Assembly: GCA_051006515.1 (NCBI GenBank)
Contig: JBPCTD010000044.1
Location: forward strand, 1 to 7,708
Source of the DNA: ZLKRG08 sp051006515
Lineage (GTDB): Bacteria > Actinomycetota > Actinomycetes > Nanopelagicales > Nanopelagicaceae
Direction of reading: 5' to 3'
DNA length: 7,708 nt
Shown: positions 5,692-7,708 of the stretch, in pieces
How the letters are laid out: each line of letters starts with the position of its first letter
Numbering within the stretch: position 1 is the first letter of the stretch
Translations under genes and position numbers: made by a program
Notes under the pieces: generated by a model
Seen by the model: only the letters and a program-made list of their open reading frames with translations
What the model was told of the DNA's origin: nothing
Database searches by the model: none

Positions 5692-6597
5692 GTGGCAGCT
5701 AAAGATTTATATGAGAAGGACTTTTACAAAGTTCTTGGCGTATCAAAAACTGCTAGCGCCGATGAAATCAAAAAGAAATATCGTCAATTAGCGCGCGATT
5801 TACACCCAGATCAAAATAAAGGCGACAGCGCAAAAGAAGAACGTTTCAAAGAAGTTTCCGAAGCGTATGACATCTTGTCTGATGCCAAGAAGCGCGCGGA
5901 ATACGACGAAGCTCGTTCCTTATTTGAACGCGGCGGTATGCCACGTGGCGGCGGAAATTTCCAAGGTGACTTTGGTGATCTCTTTGGCGGCGGTAATCCG
6001 CAAGATATTTTCGCTAATTTATTTGGCGGGCGTCGTGGTCCACGTAAAGGACAAGATCTACAAACTGAATCAAGTATTACTTTCCGCGAATCTATTTATG
6101 GCACCACACTTGATTTACGTTTAAGTGTTGATGGCAGACCACAACAAATTACCGCACGCGTTCCAGCTGGCGTACAAGATGGCGCCAAGATCCGAGTTAA
6201 AGGAAAAGGCGCACCTGGCGAAGCAGGCCCAGGGGATTTATTCATATATTTACAGGTAAAACCGCATCCCATCTTCGGTCGAAAAGGCGATAACTTAACT
6301 GTGAATCTGCCAATTACTTTTGCTGAAGCTGCACTTGGCGCTGATGTAAAGGTGCCAACTTTGGAAGGAAACGAAGTCACAGTTCGTATCGCACCTGGAA
6401 CTCCAAGTGGTCGTACGCTTCGCGTTAAAGGACGCGGTGTTACCAGAGGACATACCATCGGCGATTTGTTGGTAACAGTTGAAGTGCAGGTGCCACGTCG
6501 CATTGAAGGAAAAGTTGAAGCCGCGATAAAAGCTTTTGCCGAAGCAACTAAAGATGAAGATGTCCGCGCCGAATTTAATAGTAAAGCGCAGCAATAA
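5692..6597 (+). CDS. dnaJ: DnaJ-family co-chaperone without zinc finger (type B/CbpA-like)
   Basis: A 301-residue Hsp40 that stimulates the DnaK ATPase and delivers substrates. The J domain (about 9-73) has the essential H38-P39-D40 and the helix KKKYRQLARDLHPD. A Gly/Phe-rich linker follows (about 80-118: GGMPRGGGNF, DLFGGG, LFGGRRG). Then come two C-terminal beta-sandwich substrate domains (about 125-285, with VPAGVQDGAKIRVKGKG and GDLFIYLQVKPHPIF). The four CxxCxGxG motifs of classic DnaJ are absent; the protein has no cysteine at all. Domain order matches CbpA-type proteins, although the operon position is that of dnaJ1 in other actinobacteria. The start is GTG at 5692, with AGGAAA about 5-10 bases upstream; the gap to grpE is 16 bases. 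Confidence 0.93.
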   Translation: MAAKDLYEKDFYKVLGVSKTASADEIKKKYRQLARDLHPDQNKGDSAKEERFKEVSEAYDILSDAKKRAEYDEARSLFERGGMPRGGGNFQGDFGDLFGGGNPQDIFANLFGGRRGPRKGQDLQTESSITFRESIYGTTLDLRLSVDGRPQQITARVPAGVQDGAKIRVKGKGAPGEAGPGDLFIYLQVKPHPIFGRKGDNLTVNLPITFAEAALGADVKVPTLEGNEVTVRIAPGTPSGRTLRVKGRGVTRGHTIGDLLVTVEVQVPRRIEGKVEAAIKAFAEATKDEDVRAEFNSKAQQ

Positions 6598-6600
6598 GCC

Positions 6601-6963
6601 ATGGCTAAAGAAATCGAAAAGCGCGAGCTAGATGAAGAATCTGCAGTCTATGTAATTAGCGTGGCGGCAGAGCTATCTGGTTTACATCCACAGACTCTTC
6701 GCCAATACGATCGTTTAGGACTTGTTTCTCCCGGTAGATCATCTGGTCGTGGTCGCCGTTATTCACTTCGCGATATCGCATTACTTCGTAGCGTGCAGAA
6801 GATGGTCGCCGAAGGCATCAACCATGTTGGCATCAAAAGAATCATTGAACTTGAAAGCGCTATGGCCAATTTATCTATCGAAGTAGCCAAACTTCGAATC
6901 GAAGTAGATGAATTAATGCGCCGCGATAACAATGTGATTGTTTATAAAAACGAGAAGGAATAA
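6601..6963 (+). CDS. hspR: HspR, MerR-family heat-shock repressor
   Basis: A 120-residue DNA-binding repressor of heat-shock genes. The MerR helix-turn-helix spans about 17-39 (YVISVAAELSGLHPQTLRQY), followed by the wing GLVSPGRSSGRGRRYS (40-55), the second helical pair (DIALLRSVQKMVAEGINHVGIKRI), and a coiled-coil dimer helix (about 81-108). The C-terminus ends in a short hydrophobic patch VIVYK (112-116), aligning with the hydrophobic tail described in actinobacterial HspR. It starts 3 bases after the dnaJ stop with no clear ribosome site, so it is probably coupled to dnaJ. Its target is almost certainly the HAIR operator at 3253-3273, giving autoregulation of the operon. In Streptomyces DnaK acts as co-repressor, so the state of dnaK here bears on its activity. 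Confidence 0.95.
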   Translation: MAKEIEKRELDEESAVYVISVAAELSGLHPQTLRQYDRLGLVSPGRSSGRGRRYSLRDIALLRSVQKMVAEGINHVGIKRIIELESAMANLSIEVAKLRIEVDELMRRDNNVIVYKNEKE

Positions 6964-6973
6964 GGTTCACGCC

Positions 6974-7519
6974 ATGTCAGCAGAGTCAGCAAAAGTTCAG
7001 TTACGCGAAGAGATCATTAAAAAGGCTGTAGTACATGGAAAAGTAATTCTCTCAAGTGGCAAAGAAGCTGATTACTATGTTGATCTTCGCCGCGTGACTT
7101 TAGATCATGTCGCAGCTCCGCTAATTGGCGAAGTAATGCTGGATTTAACTAAAGATTGGGACTATGAAGCAGTCGGCGGCCTTACTTTAGGCGCTGACCC
7201 GGTAGCCACCGCCATGATGCATACCGCTGCAAAACAGGGCAGAAAGCTAGATGCCTTCGTAGTTCGCAAAGCTGAAAAAGCTCACGGCCTGCAGCGCCGC
7301 ATCGAAGGACCAGATGTAAAGGGCAAGAAAGTTTTAGCAGTTGAAGATAACTCTACGACCGGTGGTTCGGTATTAACTGCAGTCGAAGCGTTAAAGGAAG
7401 CTGGTGCGATTGTGGTTGGCGTTGCAGTTATTGTGGAACGCGGTGCCGCACCAAAGATTGCTGAAGCTGGTTTGGAATATCGCGCTGCTTACCAACTAGC
7501 AGACTTAGGTTTAAATTAA
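6974..7519 (+). CDS. pyrE: Orotate phosphoribosyltransferase (PyrE)
   Basis: A 181-residue cytoplasmic enzyme that joins orotate and PRPP to give OMP, the fifth step of de novo pyrimidine synthesis. The PRPP-binding loop is VEDNSTTGGS (123-132). Other family blocks are SSGKEADYYVDLRR (27-40), GLTLGADPVA (69-78) and VVRKAEKAHGLQRRIEG (96-112), the last being characteristic of actinobacterial PyrE. The ATG at 6974 was chosen because TAAGG lies about 9 bases upstream and the resulting N-terminus fits the family; an earlier in-frame start at 6938 would sit inside hspR. It begins 10 bases after hspR with no visible promoter or terminator between, so it is probably the last gene of the heat-shock operon. 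No other pyrimidine genes are in the window. Confidence 0.95.
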   Translation: MSAESAKVQLREEIIKKAVVHGKVILSSGKEADYYVDLRRVTLDHVAAPLIGEVMLDLTKDWDYEAVGGLTLGADPVATAMMHTAAKQGRKLDAFVVRKAEKAHGLQRRIEGPDVKGKKVLAVEDNSTTGGSVLTAVEALKEAGAIVVGVAVIVERGAAPKIAEAGLEYRAAYQLADLGLN

Positions 7520-7528
7520 CTTAAATTT

Positions 7529-7708
7529 CTAGCTTAGATTTCTACGAGTGTTGAGTTCCTTCAACACTTCAATAATTACCGGAATCAAACTAATCAAAAT
7601 AATTCCGCCAATAATAGGCAGTAAGTATTTATCAACTGAACCAGAAATTTTATCGCCTAAGAAAATTCCAAGCCCAATGACTGATTGCGTCCAAATGATT
7701 GCGCCAAC
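7529..7708 (-). CDS. DedA/SNARE-associated family membrane protein, C-terminal end
   Basis: On the minus strand the frame is open from the window edge (GTT at 7708-7706) to a TAG at 7531-7529, giving 59 residues. It reads VGAIIWTQSVIGLGIFLGDK, then a linker and a second hydrophobic run (about 29-47: LLPIIGGIILISLIPVIIEV), ending KELNTRRNLS. The pattern of a GxxxW start, a G-rich helix, LG(D/N)K, and a final I-I-x-x-L-I-P-x-x-I-E helix with a basic tail matches the end of DedA-family membrane proteins, which are linked to phospholipid flipping. The N-terminal part with the diagnostic charged residues is outside the window, so the family call is provisional. It converges on pyrE with a 9-base gap. 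Confidence 0.68.
   Translation of the reverse strand, partial: VGAIIWTQSVIGLGIFLGDKISGSVDKYLLPIIGGIILISLIPVIIEVLKELNTRRNLS
7547..7568. terminator. Perfect 8-bp hairpin at the pyrE/DedA convergence, possible terminator
   Basis: AGTGTTGA (7547-7554) and TCAACACT (7561-7568) are exact complements around a 6-base loop, just inside the 3' end of the DedA-family gene and 28 bases past the pyrE stop. Its place between convergent genes suits a transcription end point for the plus strand. No good T run follows on either strand, so an intrinsic terminator is only weakly supported. Confidence 0.3.

Noticed and set aside
6096..6602. Minus-strand open frame of 168 codons opposite dnaJ
   Set aside because: It mirrors dnaJ codons, has low-complexity Ser/Pro/Thr content and no ribosome site or domain; it is a shadow frame.

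Overview
The window looks like chromosomal DNA of a low-to-mid GC, streamlined actinobacterium. The inference rests on four things: a dnaK-grpE-dnaJ-hspR operon with an HspR (MerR-family) repressor and a HAIR-type operator; an actinobacterial-style PyrE; a membrane Fe-S oxidoreductase resembling mycobacterial Rv0338c/EtfD; and AT-leaning codons with very short intergenic gaps. A freshwater acI (Nanopelagicales)-type genome would fit, but that assignment is an inference from style, not a phylogenetic result.

Layout. Positions 1-1040 (minus strand) hold a two-component system: an OmpR-type response regulator whose stop overlaps, by GTGA, the start of a sensor histidine kinase that runs off the left edge. 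Positions 1105-1183 form a long imperfect hairpin, probably a terminator. Positions 1193-3160 (minus) encode the EtfD-like membrane Fe-S oxidoreductase. The gap 3161-3360 is a divergent control region with a near-perfect HspR operator overlapping a sigma70-like promoter for dnaK, extra half-sites, and a leader that can fold in more than one way. Positions 3361-7519 (plus) are a tightly packed operon dnaK-grpE-dnaJ-hspR-pyrE. Positions 7529-7708 (minus) are the C-terminal end of a DedA-family membrane protein, convergent with pyrE.

How the genes work together. DnaK, GrpE and DnaJ form the Hsp70 folding machine. HspR is expected to repress the operon through the upstream operator, in other actinobacteria with DnaK as co-repressor. 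PyrE (pyrimidine synthesis) appears to be carried along as the last gene of the same transcript.

The main anomaly is that dnaK is interrupted by one in-frame TAA at codon 376, where the family has Glu (GAA). The stop falls just after the nucleotide-binding domain and linker, and everything downstream stays in frame. A second unusual change puts Val in place of the second Gly of the invariant VGG(S/T)TR adenosine-binding motif. Both differ from the expected codon by one G-to-T change. This could be sequencing damage or error, a strain-level mutation, or a truly split or decaying dnaK. I found no mobile element, CRISPR array, tRNA or rRNA, and no convincing novel multi-gene system.
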